DNA of 64,000 nt, from positions 46,381-110,380 of the forward strand of contig CAAFWU010000067.1 in the NCBI GenBank assembly GCA_900766825.1, read 5' to 3'. A model generated the notes under the pieces. That model was not told the DNA's origin. It was given only the letters and a program-made list of their open reading frames with translations, and did not search any database. The stretch is from Bacteroidales bacterium (GTDB taxonomy: Bacteria; Bacteroidota; Bacteroidia; Bacteroidales; Marinilabiliaceae). Both the position numbers and the translations under genes were made by a program. Positions within the stretch are counted from its first letter, which is position 1; each line of letters begins with the position of its first letter. Shown in pieces: positions 43,488-55,869 of the stretch.

Positions 43488-44933
43488 ATGGAGTATATAG
43501 ATTTCAAGAAACTAATAGAAGCCCTAACAGCTAAGCCATGCGAAACAGAATGGCTTGAGTTCAAACATAACTTCCATTCCAAGGAGGAGATAGGAGAGCG
43601 TATATCAGCTCTGTCGAATAGTGCTTTTCTTTGCAAAATGCCTTTTGGCTATATTGTTTTTGGTGTCGATGACCAGACTCACGAAGTTCTTGGAACCGAC
43701 TTATATGCAAAACAAAAAATGGTTGGTAGTGAAGAACTTGAGTCTTGGCTTGCCACTCGTTTGAATCCGCGTATCGATTTCGAGATTATAGACGAATTTG
43801 ACTATGAAGATAAGGGTCATGTCTGTGTTTTTAAAATTCCTGCTGCAACAAACCAGCCCGTTAGTTTCTTTCACGAAGAATATGTAAGAGTTGGGACTAC
43901 AACACGAAAACTTAAGGATTTTCCAGACAAGGAGGCAAAGATTTGGAAGGGTGGGCAAAAGCCTTTGGAGAAGATTGTTTTAAAAAAGGGATTGTCTGCT
44001 CAAGAGGTTTTCTCTTTGCTTAGTGCCGAAACCTATTTTGACCATATGCATTTGCCTATGCCTCAGGATGTCAATGGCTTTATTGACCGATTTATTTCTG
44101 AAAAACTTATAATTCCCGATGAGGTAGGATACAGCATAACAGAGCTTGGTGCTATTCTTTTTGCTAAGCGTTTTTCCGATTTCGACGGACTAAATCGTAA
44201 AATGGTTCGCGTGATAGTATATAAGGGAAAGAGCAAAATAGAAACAATCCGAGAGCATGTCTTTGACAAAGGTTATGCCATCTGTTTCGAGGAGTTGATC
44301 TCTTGGGTTAACAGCCAATTGCCTGCCAATGAGGAAATTGGCCAAGCGTTCCGAAAAGAAGTTCGCATGTATCCTGAGATTGCAGTGCGTGAGTTAACGG
44401 CCAATTGCATTCTGCATCAGGACTTTGCCGAACAGGGTTTCCCAATGATAGAAATCTACTCCGACCGTATTGAGATTTCTAATGCTGGCAGACCTTTGAT
44501 TAGTGTTGAGCGTTTTATTGATGAATATCAGTCTCGCAACGATTCCCTTGCCGATATTATGCGTCGCATGGGGGTTTGCGAAGAGAAAGGCAGCGGCATG
44601 GACAAGACAATTTTCTATGTCGAACTATATCAGTTGCCCCCTTTGAGGCTTCAGGTTCAGGAGAATAGGACCACGGTCACATTGTTCTCTTATCGAAAAT
44701 TATCCGAACTTGATAAGAAGGAACGCATTGCTGCTTGCTATCAGCACGCGTGTCTGAAGTACGTCTCTAACGAGAAGATGAATAACCTATCTCTTCGTAC
44801 CCGTTTGGGCATCGAAAGCAAGAACTATCCTATGGCCTCCCGAATAATTAAGGACACTTTGGATGCCAAATTGATTAAAGAGGATAATGCGGAGGGCACC
44901 AACCGTCATAATTACTTGCCATATTGGGCTTAA
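43488..44933 (+). CDS. AlbA_2 (Schlafen-like) and HATPase_c_4 domain regulator
   Basis: The 481-residue protein has an N-terminal AlbA_2 domain (residues about 10-140: ETEWLEFKHNFHSKEEIG, ISALSNSAF, FGYIVFGVDD, YVRVGTTTRKL). A C-terminal HATPase_c_4-type region includes IAVRELTANCILHQDF, YSDRIEISNAG and GSGMDKTIFYVE. The last 90 residues are helix-rich and may hold a winged-helix. Proteins of this build are annotated as putative transcriptional regulators or ATP-dependent helicase-like; some lie in defence loci. It stands alone in a sparse, small-RNA-rich interval and is an accessory gene in many genomes. Confidence 0.8.
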   Translation: MEYIDFKKLIEALTAKPCETEWLEFKHNFHSKEEIGERISALSNSAFLCKMPFGYIVFGVDDQTHEVLGTDLYAKQKMVGSEELESWLATRLNPRIDFEIIDEFDYEDKGHVCVFKIPAATNQPVSFFHEEYVRVGTTTRKLKDFPDKEAKIWKGGQKPLEKIVLKKGLSAQEVFSLLSAETYFDHMHLPMPQDVNGFIDRFISEKLIIPDEVGYSITELGAILFAKRFSDFDGLNRKMVRVIVYKGKSKIETIREHVFDKGYAICFEELISWVNSQLPANEEIGQAFRKEVRMYPEIAVRELTANCILHQDFAEQGFPMIEIYSDRIEISNAGRPLISVERFIDEYQSRNDSLADIMRRMGVCEEKGSGMDKTIFYVELYQLPPLRLQVQENRTTVTLFSYRKLSELDKKERIAACYQHACLKYVSNEKMNNLSLRTRLGIESKNYPMASRIIKDTLDAKLIKEDNAEGTNRHNYLPYWA

Positions 44934-44973
44934 GTTTGTAAATCTATTTCGTCTTACTAAGTAATAACACTTT

Positions 44974-45013
44974 CCGCCCCACCAACCAAACAAACCTTTG
45001 GTCGATGGGGCGG
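44974..45013. terminator. Bidirectional terminator-like hairpin between the AlbA_2 gene and the beta-galactosidase gene
   Basis: CCGCCCCA (44974-44981) pairs with TGGGGCGG (45006-45013), and ACCAAA with TTTGGT inside. It lies between two converging genes. T runs on either side are short. Confidence 0.6.
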
Positions 45014-45047
45014 AATGTTGTTTATGCACATTGCTCTTATGCTACCC

Positions 45048-48257
<3,210 letters not shown>

Positions 48258-48414
48258 TTATAATGCTTTGCTTTTTTCTGTGTTGGAGTTTATGTGGCAG
48301 TCTGTGTGTGGGGTAGAAAACCGACAGCACAGACTATTGTGCTAAAATATATAATTTTTGTTTAACCCTACTGCTCTGTTTGTACACAGATTTAATTGTT
48401 AGGGCATGATATGT

Positions 48415-48571
48415 AAAAAAATCCCGCATTTCGATGTCTGATGTCGAAACACGGGATTTTTTTGGTATAATCTAAAGCAAACATGAAAGGAGTACCGTTG
48501 TACATCCTTGGGCTCGCTATCTCAGCGCAACCCGATTAGAAACCTCCTAATGCATATCGTTTTTCTTGTTG
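48415..48571 (-). ncRNA. Repeated small RNA family, copy E
   Basis: A roughly 157 nt RNA on the minus strand. The -7 element TATATTTG is at 48585-48578. GGAGGTTTCTAATC follows, then hairpin 1 GGGTT/AGCCC (48529-48533 with 48510-48514) with CGCT/AGCG in place of CCG/CGG. Hairpin 2 is GTAC/GTAC around AACG, extended by GGA/TCC across a bulge (48489-48507). The tail is CATGTTTGCTTTAGATTAT as in copy C. The terminator is ATCCCG/CGGGAT with T7. The stem changes relative to other copies keep pairing. Confidence 0.8.
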
Positions 48572-48779
48572 ACATTGCAAATATACCACCTCCCCCATGC
48601 GTCAGGAAATATTTTCCACCCACGGCGCAAAAGCCTCAACGTGCGATTGGGCTCTTCAACCAACGTGCCGTTTTTCTCAACGAATATGTGGGGTGGTGTT
48701 TGTGTGCCACGGGGGTCTTTTTAACACATTGCACAGTAAATGAGGTGTGCTCTATGCCCCTCCGTGGCGGCAAATTCCG

Positions 48780-48787
48780 TATTTTTG
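48780..48787 (+). promoter_or_regulatory. Probable -7 element of rsmA
   Basis: TATTTTTG matches TAnnTTTG, 53 bases before the start at 48841. Beyond copy E and this element, the gap 48258-48840 shows nothing else. Confidence 0.45.
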
Positions 48788-48840
48788 TGGGTTAAGACGT
48801 TAGCCAAGTCATTATATCATTTAGCAACACACACATACCG

Positions 48841-49632
48841 ATGGAACCTAAACACAACGTACGCCCCAAGAAACAGTTGGGTCAGCACTTTTTGGTCAAT
48901 CAGCAAATTGCAATGGACATTGTGGACGCTCTGGACTACAAGGGCAACGCTGTGGAGATTGGCCCCGGCATGGGTGTGCTGAGTCAGTACCTCTTTCAGC
49001 GTCCCGAGCTCAACCTCAAGCTCATAGAGGTGGACCCCGAGAGCGTGGAGTACCTCAAGACCAACTACCCCGACAAGGCCGACACCGTAATCTATGGCGA
49101 CTTCCTCCAGCAGCAGCCCGAGGACTTCGGTTTTGCCTCTGGCGAGCCCTTTGCCGTCATTGGCAACTTCCCCTACAACATATCCAGCCAGATTTTTTTC
49201 CGCATTCTGGACTATAAGGATCAGGTACCCATGGTCGTAGGCATGCTCCAGCGCGAGGTGGCTCAACGTTTGGCCTCGGGTCCTGGCAACCGCGACTACG
49301 GCATCCTGAGTGTTTTTCTTCAGGCCTACTATGACATCGAGTACCTCTTTACCGTTCACGAGGACGTATTTAACCCTCCCCCCAAGGTCAAGAGCGGCGT
49401 CATCCGTCTCAAGCGCAACGGCGTCAGCCATCTGGATTGCGACGAGGCCCTCTTCCGCCGTGTGGTCAAAGCCACCTTTGGTCAGAGACGCAAAACCATC
49501 TGGAACGGTCTCAAGAGCATGGGCTTGAACATCGACCACCTCCGAGACCTGCCCGTGATGAAGCAACGCCCCGAGCAACTCAACGTGGCTCAGTTCGTAG
49601 AGCTCACCAACTTGCTCGATAGCAACAAATAA
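48841..49632 (+). CDS. rsmA: 16S rRNA dimethyladenosine transferase RsmA (KsgA)
   Basis: RsmA adds two methyl groups to each of the two adjacent adenines in the 3' terminal hairpin of 16S rRNA, a late 30S assembly checkpoint. The 263 residues include KKQLGQHFLVNQQI, the SAM site VEIGPGMGVLSQYL, LIEVDPESVEYL and the adenine-binding NFPYNISSQIFF. QRRKTIWNGLK is the C-terminal signature. It is followed within 41 bases by an uncharacterised gene and then a MoxR/VWA pair, possibly read from the same promoter. Confidence 0.96.
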   Translation: MEPKHNVRPKKQLGQHFLVNQQIAMDIVDALDYKGNAVEIGPGMGVLSQYLFQRPELNLKLIEVDPESVEYLKTNYPDKADTVIYGDFLQQQPEDFGFASGEPFAVIGNFPYNISSQIFFRILDYKDQVPMVVGMLQREVAQRLASGPGNRDYGILSVFLQAYYDIEYLFTVHEDVFNPPPKVKSGVIRLKRNGVSHLDCDEALFRRVVKATFGQRRKTIWNGLKSMGLNIDHLRDLPVMKQRPEQLNVAQFVELTNLLDSNK

Positions 49633-49673
49633 GGTCATATCATACCCCCATTCCCCACTTTGACTCATTGCCA

Positions 49674-50705
49674 ATGGCTACGGATAATGCAGTGAACGAC
49701 ATTATGTCTAAGCTCTTCAAAAATGAAGAGGACTACGTCAAGATGGTGGGCCACTCTGTCATAAGCGTTGCCTTCTACAACGGCCTCGTGCCCCCCGACA
49801 CCACCAAAGTGGCTGCCATGCGCTCTACTTTCATCAACCATTGGGCCACGTTCTATGTCTGCAAGAACTTCTCTAAAAATGCCGTGCAGAAGCCCTATGA
49901 CATCAACACCTTTGCAGACATGGTGCAACTCTTCGAGAGCAAGACCAAGTATGTAGGCATTGTGCCCCGTTCCGAGATCTACGAGCAGCAGACCGTGTCC
50001 ATAGACTTCCGCTACGAGAGCGAAGTTATTGAGAATAGGTGGATTGAGTGCAACATAGGCCATGGCGTAACATGCAAAGTGGAGCCCAATTTCGAGGATA
50101 GGTTCTACACCGTAACCGTCGAAGGCTACGTCTCCAACTCTTCATTGCGTGTTGCCTTTGGGCACACCGACCAGCTCATCAACCGATTGGAACGATGGCA
50201 CACAGCGGCAACCGAGGGCATTGCCCAGTACGACGAGTTGGTCCACTCCCACTTTCAGTACCTGCGCCTGCTGCAGATGCATATGCAGACCATTCAGGCC
50301 ATGCTCAAGACATCTATGGGCGAGAGATGGCAGGGCTACGAGGGCAAAAACTTGGGTGGTATGCGCCTCTTGGTGCCCGTGACGCCCAAGGTACACGCTG
50401 TCTTTCACTTGGTGCAATGCGCCGAAGCCGACATATGGTTCAACCACGACTATCTGCCTGCCTTGCAACGCATTACCGAAGCCATGCCCCCACTGCTCAA
50501 AGCCATCGATGCCTACGAGAACATTAAAAACTCCGCCAAACCAGAGCTCTGGAGCGGGCATATGCTCGTTACCCTCGAGCCCTATTGCACCCAATTTGCC
50601 GCAGCCTACGTCAGGATAAAAGAGATTATCGATGGCATTGGCATCCCAACCAAGTTCGAGCTCACCACACCCTTCGATGCCCAGAACTTCAGTAAAAACA
50701 TGTAA
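49674..50705 (+). CDS. Uncharacterised protein preceding MoxR/VWA genes
   Basis: I do not recognise this 343-residue family. It is soluble, with no signal or membrane segment. Residues about 1-90 are helical, and residues about 95-165 (SIDFRYESEVIE, GHGVTCKVEPNFEDRFYTVTVEGYV) look like a beta-rich domain. The rest is mostly helical (YDELVHSHFQYLRLLQMHMQTIQ). The ATG at 49674 is chosen over a TTG two codons upstream. It ends 11 bases before the MoxR-like ATPase gene, with the VWA gene next, so it is likely an operon partner or adaptor of that machine. Confidence 0.75.
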   Translation: MATDNAVNDIMSKLFKNEEDYVKMVGHSVISVAFYNGLVPPDTTKVAAMRSTFINHWATFYVCKNFSKNAVQKPYDINTFADMVQLFESKTKYVGIVPRSEIYEQQTVSIDFRYESEVIENRWIECNIGHGVTCKVEPNFEDRFYTVTVEGYVSNSSLRVAFGHTDQLINRLERWHTAATEGIAQYDELVHSHFQYLRLLQMHMQTIQAMLKTSMGERWQGYEGKNLGGMRLLVPVTPKVHAVFHLVQCAEADIWFNHDYLPALQRITEAMPPLLKAIDAYENIKNSAKPELWSGHMLVTLEPYCTQFAAAYVRIKEIIDGIGIPTKFELTTPFDAQNFSKNM

Positions 50706-50716
50706 CAGCCAATAGA

Positions 50717-51793
50717 ATGATTAGCATAAACACCAAAGAACTATACCGTGTGCTCGAGGCCACGCCCGACTCACAAAACGTGATGCTTGTGGGCAAACAC
50801 GGCATAGGCAAGAGCCAGATTCTTAGCAACTTCTATGGCCAGAAGGGAATGCGCGTCATAGCCCTCTTTCTTGGTCAGATGAGCGACCCTGGCGACCTCA
50901 TTGGCTTGCCTCGGCTCAACGAAACTACGGGCCGCACCGAGTTCATGCCCCCCTATTGGTTCCCCACAACCGACGAACCCATCGTCCTCTTTCTCGACGA
51001 GCTCAACCGCGCTCGCCCCGAGGTGCTTCAGACCATTATGGACTTGGCTCTCAACCGTAGGCTGGCGGGTCGCGACCTACCTGCTGGCAGCCGACTCATC
51101 TCGGCCGTGAACGATGGCGAGGAGTATCAGCTTACCGATTTGGACCCAGCCCTCGTCTCCCGTTTCAACATCTACAACTTCCGCCCTACAGCAGACGAAT
51201 GGCTTCTCTGGGCCAAGAGCAGCGAGGTGGACGACCGTGTTATTCAGTTCATTACGGACAACAACACGTGGCTCGATAGCGAAGGCGGCACCCGCATTCA
51301 GTTAGACACGGGATTGGAGAAGAGCCCCGACCGACGTGCGTGGGTCAAGGTGTCGGACATCATCAAGACCAAGGACCAACTCACCACAGCAGATGCCAAA
51401 ATTATTGCTGGCGTGGTGGGCGTAAAGGCAGCCCAACTCTTCATGGCATCGGTCAACGGCAAGCAGACCGTAACCGCCAAACAGGTGCTGGAGAGTTTCG
51501 ACACCGTAAAGGATAAGTTGGCCAAGTATAAGGTTCACGAGCTTGTGGTTGTCAACGGAGCCCTCATGCGCCATATGGAGGCTGAGTTGCCCTCGGCATC
51601 GACACGCAAAAAGAACCTGTGGGCCAAGAACTTCGTGGCCTACGTTACCATGCTTAGTCAGGACCATAGAGAGGCTCTGGGCGAACTGGCCAACACCTAT
51701 GGCAGCGGTGCCTATCCGCAGACCATGAGCTTCATCATCACCAACGCCCGCGATGCCTATTCGGCCTTCATTGGCTTTACCAAGATGGCTTAA
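50717..51793 (+). CDS. MoxR-like AAA+ ATPase
   Basis: The 358-residue AAA+ protein has Walker A GKHGIGKS (residues 26-33), Walker B VLFLDELNRA (about 92-101) and NRRLAG after it. Sensor 1 lies in RLISAVNDGEEYQL and the arginine-finger region in DPALVSRFNIYNF. Such ATPases work with VWA-domain proteins as chaperone-like complexes that insert metals or remodel targets. Here the VWA gene follows after 35 bases. The substrate is unknown. Confidence 0.9.
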   Translation: MISINTKELYRVLEATPDSQNVMLVGKHGIGKSQILSNFYGQKGMRVIALFLGQMSDPGDLIGLPRLNETTGRTEFMPPYWFPTTDEPIVLFLDELNRARPEVLQTIMDLALNRRLAGRDLPAGSRLISAVNDGEEYQLTDLDPALVSRFNIYNFRPTADEWLLWAKSSEVDDRVIQFITDNNTWLDSEGGTRIQLDTGLEKSPDRRAWVKVSDIIKTKDQLTTADAKIIAGVVGVKAAQLFMASVNGKQTVTAKQVLESFDTVKDKLAKYKVHELVVVNGALMRHMEAELPSASTRKKNLWAKNFVAYVTMLSQDHREALGELANTYGSGAYPQTMSFIITNARDAYSAFIGFTKMA

Positions 51794-51828
51794 TACCAAT
51801 TCATTAACCCAACCCATCCCCCACCCTA

Positions 51829-53373
51829 ATGGCCAAACGTGTGGACATAGACAACCCCTTTAGTCTGCCCGACTCCACTTCTTCAGCTGCCAGTCAAACA
51901 GCCGAGGAGCGAATTGAGCACGATGTTGTGAACGCATGGTTCCTGACCGAGCCAGCGCTCCACGCTACCCTGCTCACCCACGAACGTGTGGCCAACGAGG
52001 TCATGGAGTGCGCCATCCGTGTGGGGCATGGTCGCATTGAGTACAATCCCCAGCTCATAGGCCAGATGTCGGTTCATGAGATCGAGGAGACGTTTCGTCT
52101 GGAGACCCTCCGTATTCTGCTCAAGCACCCCTATCAGCGTCAGCCCGATGCCCCACCCAGCATTCGTCTGATGGCCAGCAACATGGTTTTGGCCGATAAC
52201 TATAGCACACCCTTTCTCAAGGCCTTCAGCCCACGTATGCACCGCCTGCGCGGCAACGAGAGCTTCGAGTGGTATGCCACTCAGCTCATGCATAAGAACA
52301 AATGTCTGCATAACCTTTTCCCCAATAAGGACTCCGACCCCAATGCCCAAAGCCAATCCGACCCCAGTCAGGCTCCCGATGAGTTGGACGATGAGACAGA
52401 GGGGTTGTCTTCAGGTTTAGGAGAGGGTTCAGGAAAGGGTTCAGGATATGACGCAGAAGATGATTATAGCGGAAGTAATAAGAACCCCAACAAGCGTAAT
52501 GGCAAGCCAAATTTGGACGATTTATTGGCCAATTTGCTTGGTGAGTCGGGAGATTGCAATGGCTCTGGTTCCGCCCCCTCCTCTTCGTCGCAAGAGGCTG
52601 ATGCAAACCCCTTTAGTGACCCCACCGACCCTTGGAACCATAACCCCTCGCAACGAGAGACCAAGGACCAAAACAGTGCTCAACCCCGAGCCCCAATGTC
52701 GCAGAAAGCAATGATGCATCAGGCGGAGCTTTGGGAAGAGGACGAGTGGGTGGAGCAGCAGATTAACGACATCATAGAGCGCACGGCCAGCTGGGGCTCG
52801 GTGCCAGGCAATATTGTGGAGACCATAATAGCAAGCACAAAGCCCCGAGTGGACTATAGGCGTGTGTTGGGAGGTTTCCGAGCCTCGGTAATCAGTCAGC
52901 GGCGGAACCTAACACGCATGCGTCCTAATAGGCGAACGGGGTTTCAGAATATGGGGTCGGTATATAAGATGGTCACTCATCTGCTCGTGGCGGTCGATGT
53001 GTCGGGCTCGGTGGGTAGCAACGACATAGCCAATTTCTATGGCATTGTGAGCAAGTTCTTTAACTATGGCATAGAGAGCATAGACACCATGCAATTTGAC
53101 CATGCTCTGGGTGATGTTATTCCTCTTAAGAAGGCTCCGAAGGAGGTTAAGGTACGTGGTCGAGGGGGTACTTCGTTTGATATCATCTTCGATTTCATGG
53201 CCCAACATCCAGAGTACGATGGCATGATAGTGTTCACAGATGGTTTCTGTGAGCCGCCGCATATAACGGGGCGTCGACCAAAGGTGGCATGGGTGTTGTG
53301 CGACAAGGAGTGTTATGAGACCAACGGTGAGATGCTCTCAAAATTTGGACGAGTATGTTATATTGATTGCTAA
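51829..53373 (+). CDS. VWA-domain protein of the DUF2201-type putative metallopeptidase family
   Basis: The 514-residue protein has an N-terminal helical domain (ALHATLLTHERV, YNPQLIGQMSVHEIEETFRLETLRILLKHPYQR) like the putative metallopeptidase part of DUF2201 proteins. A low-complexity Asp/Ser/Gly/Pro linker covers about residues 165-295. A C-terminal VWA-like domain follows with a MIDAS motif Asp390-x-Ser392-x-Ser394 (VAVDVSGSVG) and IVFTDG. In relatives the helical domain has paired histidines (HxxxH-like); here only the second His (LKHP) remains, so zinc peptidase activity is doubtful. It pairs with the MoxR ATPase upstream. Confidence 0.85.
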   Translation: MAKRVDIDNPFSLPDSTSSAASQTAEERIEHDVVNAWFLTEPALHATLLTHERVANEVMECAIRVGHGRIEYNPQLIGQMSVHEIEETFRLETLRILLKHPYQRQPDAPPSIRLMASNMVLADNYSTPFLKAFSPRMHRLRGNESFEWYATQLMHKNKCLHNLFPNKDSDPNAQSQSDPSQAPDELDDETEGLSSGLGEGSGKGSGYDAEDDYSGSNKNPNKRNGKPNLDDLLANLLGESGDCNGSGSAPSSSSQEADANPFSDPTDPWNHNPSQRETKDQNSAQPRAPMSQKAMMHQAELWEEDEWVEQQINDIIERTASWGSVPGNIVETIIASTKPRVDYRRVLGGFRASVISQRRNLTRMRPNRRTGFQNMGSVYKMVTHLLVAVDVSGSVGSNDIANFYGIVSKFFNYGIESIDTMQFDHALGDVIPLKKAPKEVKVRGRGGTSFDIIFDFMAQHPEYDGMIVFTDGFCEPPHITGRRPKVAWVLCDKECYETNGEMLSKFGRVCYIDC

Positions 53374-53482
53374 CACATTGGTACTTCTAATTTTTTATTA
53401 CGGATTTTTCGGATTAAACGGATTGCTCTTTTTGGGGGGTGTGCTTCTGAAATACACAACCTAAACTAAATAGTATTATAAC

Positions 53483-53824
53483 ATGAATAAACTCAAGTCT
53501 ATAAGGCTTTGCTCAAAAGCAAGAACAATTTTGTTTTCAGTCATTTCTATCCTTTTGATAGCTATAGTAATAAGATTTTTGGTTCAGTACCATAAGGAAT
53601 ATGAGATTGTTACATATGGGGATAGCATAACCGAACAATTCAATTGGCAAACCTATCTTGAGGACTATTATAATGAGTCAATATTGAATTTAGGCATAGG
53701 TTCATCTGCTTTTACAAATGATGGTTATAGCCCAGCGGCACTAGATATTAAGAATTTCGTTCCCTCTTGTTTCCTTTCCTATCACCCTTTTTTCATACAA
53801 ACAAAATTCCCCGATGCCCAATAA
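53483..53824 (+). pseudogene. Truncated SGNH/GDSL hydrolase with N-terminal membrane anchor
   Basis: The 113-residue frame has a hydrophobic anchor (residues about 16-34) and block I of the SGNH hydrolases, IVTYGDSITEQF, with the nucleophile Ser48. NLGIGSSAFTNDGY continues the fold to about residue 80. Then similarity ends and the frame runs into the terminator of the convergent tsf operon. Catalytic Asp and His of later blocks are missing. AT-rich codon use differs from the GC-richer genes before and after. It looks like the remnant of a transferred gene. Confidence 0.7.
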
Positions 53825-53841
53825 ATATGGACATCGGGGAA
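53797..53841 (-). terminator. Intrinsic terminator of the rplM-rpsI-rpsB-tsf operon
   Basis: TTCCCCGATG (53807-53816) pairs with CATCGGGGAA (53832-53841). On the minus strand TTTTGTTTGT follows. It lies about 135 bases after tsf. Confidence 0.8.
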
Positions 53842-53976
53842 GTAGTTGATATTGTAAAGTTGAGGAGCGTATTCTCTGTGCTCTGCACTACCAATGTGGA
53901 AGCCATTGGGCGGTGGCGAGGCTTGAGTTCCTCAACAGTGCACTATCTGTTGTCTGTGTCTTTTTGTTGATTACGA

Positions 53977-54807
53977 CTATGCGAGGGCAAGACGAATCAT
54001 GTTCACAGGAGCGAGGGTCTTGCTAACGGTGGCCAAGTACTGACCTACAGAGAGCTTGCTCTCCTCGCCATCGCCTGCAAAGAAAGCCTGCTCAACGAGG
54101 GTGCTCTCTTTGAAGAACTTGTTCAGACGACCCATGGCAATCTTCTCTACCATAGCCTCGGGCTTGCCTTCGTTGCGAGCCTGCTCCTTGCCTACCTCGA
54201 GCTCGTGAGCTACGGTCTCGGGCGATACGGCATCCTTGTTTACAGCAACAGGAGCCATGGTGGCAATCTGCATGGCAACTTTCTTGCCAACCTCTGCATC
54301 GGCAACCTCGTTGAAGCCAACGAGAGCAGCGATTTTCTTGTTGTGAACGTAGCATGCTACGCTCTCAGCATCAATCTGTTGGTAAGCAGAGAGGTCAATC
54401 TTCTCACCGATGACACCAGTGAGCTCGGCAACGTTCTCGGCAACGGTGTGACCGTTGAGGTCCAGAGCCTTGAGAGCCTCGAGGTCGGCTGGCTTGGCGC
54501 TGAGGGCGAGGTCCAAAATGGCGTTGGCCAAAGCGAGGAACTTCTCGTTGGCAGCCACGAAGTCGGTCTCGGCGTTGAGGATGATGGCAGCACCGTGCTT
54601 GCCGTCCTCGCTTACTTTGCCAAGGGCAGCACCCTCGGTAGCCTCGCGGTCGGCACGCTTAGCAGCAACGAGCTGACCACGCTCACGAAGGATGTCGCGA
54701 GCACGGTCGAAGTCGCCATTGGCCTCGGTGAGAGCCTTTTTGCAATCCATCATGCCGGCGTTGGTAAGGTCGCGCAGCTTCTTGATATCTTGTGCGGTAA
54801 TAGCCAT
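53977..54807 (-). CDS. tsf: Translation elongation factor Ts
   Basis: EF-Ts is the guanine nucleotide exchange factor of EF-Tu. The 276 residues are normal. The N-terminal motif is KLRDLTNAGMMDCKKALTEA, then the TDFVA core in LNAETDFVAANEKF. The second half keeps HELEVGKEQARNEGKPEAMVEKIAMGRLNKF in part (read MVEKIAMGRLNKF). It follows rpsB after 200 bases that hold a large stem-loop, so expression may be set separately from rpsB. Confidence 0.97.
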   Translation of the reverse strand: MAITAQDIKKLRDLTNAGMMDCKKALTEANGDFDRARDILRERGQLVAAKRADREATEGAALGKVSEDGKHGAAIILNAETDFVAANEKFLALANAILDLALSAKPADLEALKALDLNGHTVAENVAELTGVIGEKIDLSAYQQIDAESVACYVHNKKIAALVGFNEVADAEVGKKVAMQIATMAPVAVNKDAVSPETVAHELEVGKEQARNEGKPEAMVEKIAMGRLNKFFKESTLVEQAFFAGDGEESKLSVGQYLATVSKTLAPVNMIRLALA

Positions 54808-54851
54808 GATTGGTTATATCGTTTAATGGGTTATGTTCTTTGATTTAAATA

Positions 54852-54968
54852 ACAGACGCCCGCACGTCAGGCATCACCTCTTTTGTTGGGGGTGCTGCGT
54901 GCTCGTCTCGGGCGTCTGTCTAAAAGTGCTGTGACACAAGGCATTAGATTAGTACCGTGAAATCTAAT
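54852..54968 (-). promoter_or_regulatory. Stem-loops between rpsB and tsf
   Basis: ACAGACGCCCG (54852-54862) pairs perfectly with CGGGCGTCTGT (54909-54919), enclosing a second arm (GCACG/CGTGC and an A-G-C-A-type inner stem). Nearer rpsB, ATTAGATT pairs with AATCTAAT (about 54943-54968). A short T-rich stretch follows the long stem toward tsf. It could be an attenuator or processing site. Confidence 0.45.
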
Positions 54969-55009
54969 CTCGCTCGGTTGTTCACTTGCACTATGCTGTT
55001 TTTTGCAGA

Positions 55010-55831
55010 TTACTCAGCAGCTTTCTCCTCGGCAGCGGGAGCCTCGGCGGCAGGAGCCTCCTCAGCCTTGCGAGCGCCCTTGCGAGCGGCACCCTTGGCA
55101 GCGGGCTTCTTCTCCTTAGCCTCCTCGTCGTCGAGCTTCTCAGCCTTGCGCTCCTCGAGGCCCTCGCGGATGGCTTGGGTCATAACGTCGAGGATGAGCT
55201 CGATGGACTTAGAAGCGTCGTCGTTGGCAGGGATAACGTAGTCGATGTCGGCGGGGTTAGAGTTGGTGTCAACCATGCCGAACACAGGGATGCAGAGACG
55301 GTTAGCCTCTTTAACAGCGATGTGCTCCTTGGTAACGTCGACAACGAACATAGCAGCTGGGAGACGGCTCAGGTCGGCAATGGAACCGAGGTTCTTGTTG
55401 AGCTTCTCGCGCTGACGGTTGATCTGGAGCCTCTCCCTCTTAGAAAGACTGTTGAAAACGGGATCGGCAATGAGCTTCTCGAGAGAGCTCATCTTCTTAA
55501 CGGTCTTGCGGATGGTAGGGAAGTTGGTGAGCATACCACCTGGCCAGCGCTCAACTACGAAAGGCATGCCGACAGCGCCAACCTTCTCGGCTACGATGTC
55601 GCGAGCCTGCCTCTTGGTGGCTACGAAGAGCACCTTGCGACCGGACTTAGCAATCTGCTTGAGAGCTTCTGCGGCCTCATCGACCTTGGCAACGGTTTTG
55701 TGGAGGTCGAGGATGTGGATGCCGTTCTTCTCCATGAAGATATATGGTTTCATGGCTGGGTTCCACTTGCGCTTGAGGTGACCGAAGTGTACACCTGCTT
55801 CCAGAAGCTGATCGAAGTTAGTTCTTGACAT
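55010..55831 (-). CDS. rpsB: 30S ribosomal protein S2
   Basis: S2 binds the 30S head-body junction and is needed for S1 binding. The 273 residues contain the S2 signatures LLEAGVHFGHLKRKWNPAM and VVDVTKEHIAVKEANRLCIPV and PVFGMVDTNSNP. After residue about 235 there is a tail of about 40 residues rich in Ala/Lys/Glu, longer than in E. coli but of the kind seen in Bacteroidetes. It lies between rpsI (134-base structured gap) and tsf. Confidence 0.97.
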   Translation of the reverse strand: MSRTNFDQLLEAGVHFGHLKRKWNPAMKPYIFMEKNGIHILDLHKTVAKVDEAAEALKQIAKSGRKVLFVATKRQARDIVAEKVGAVGMPFVVERWPGGMLTNFPTIRKTVKKMSSLEKLIADPVFNSLSKRERLQINRQREKLNKNLGSIADLSRLPAAMFVVDVTKEHIAVKEANRLCIPVFGMVDTNSNPADIDYVIPANDDASKSIELILDVMTQAIREGLEERKAEKLDDEEAKEKKPAAKGAARKGARKAEEAPAAEAPAAEEKAAE

Positions 55832-55869
55832 TTTCTTGTCTTGTTTCTTTGTTTACATTCTGTTTCATC

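Noticed and set aside
53767..53970. Plus-strand frame between the truncated hydrolase and tsf
   Set aside because: It runs through the tsf terminator and is opposite its 3' flank; no protein features.
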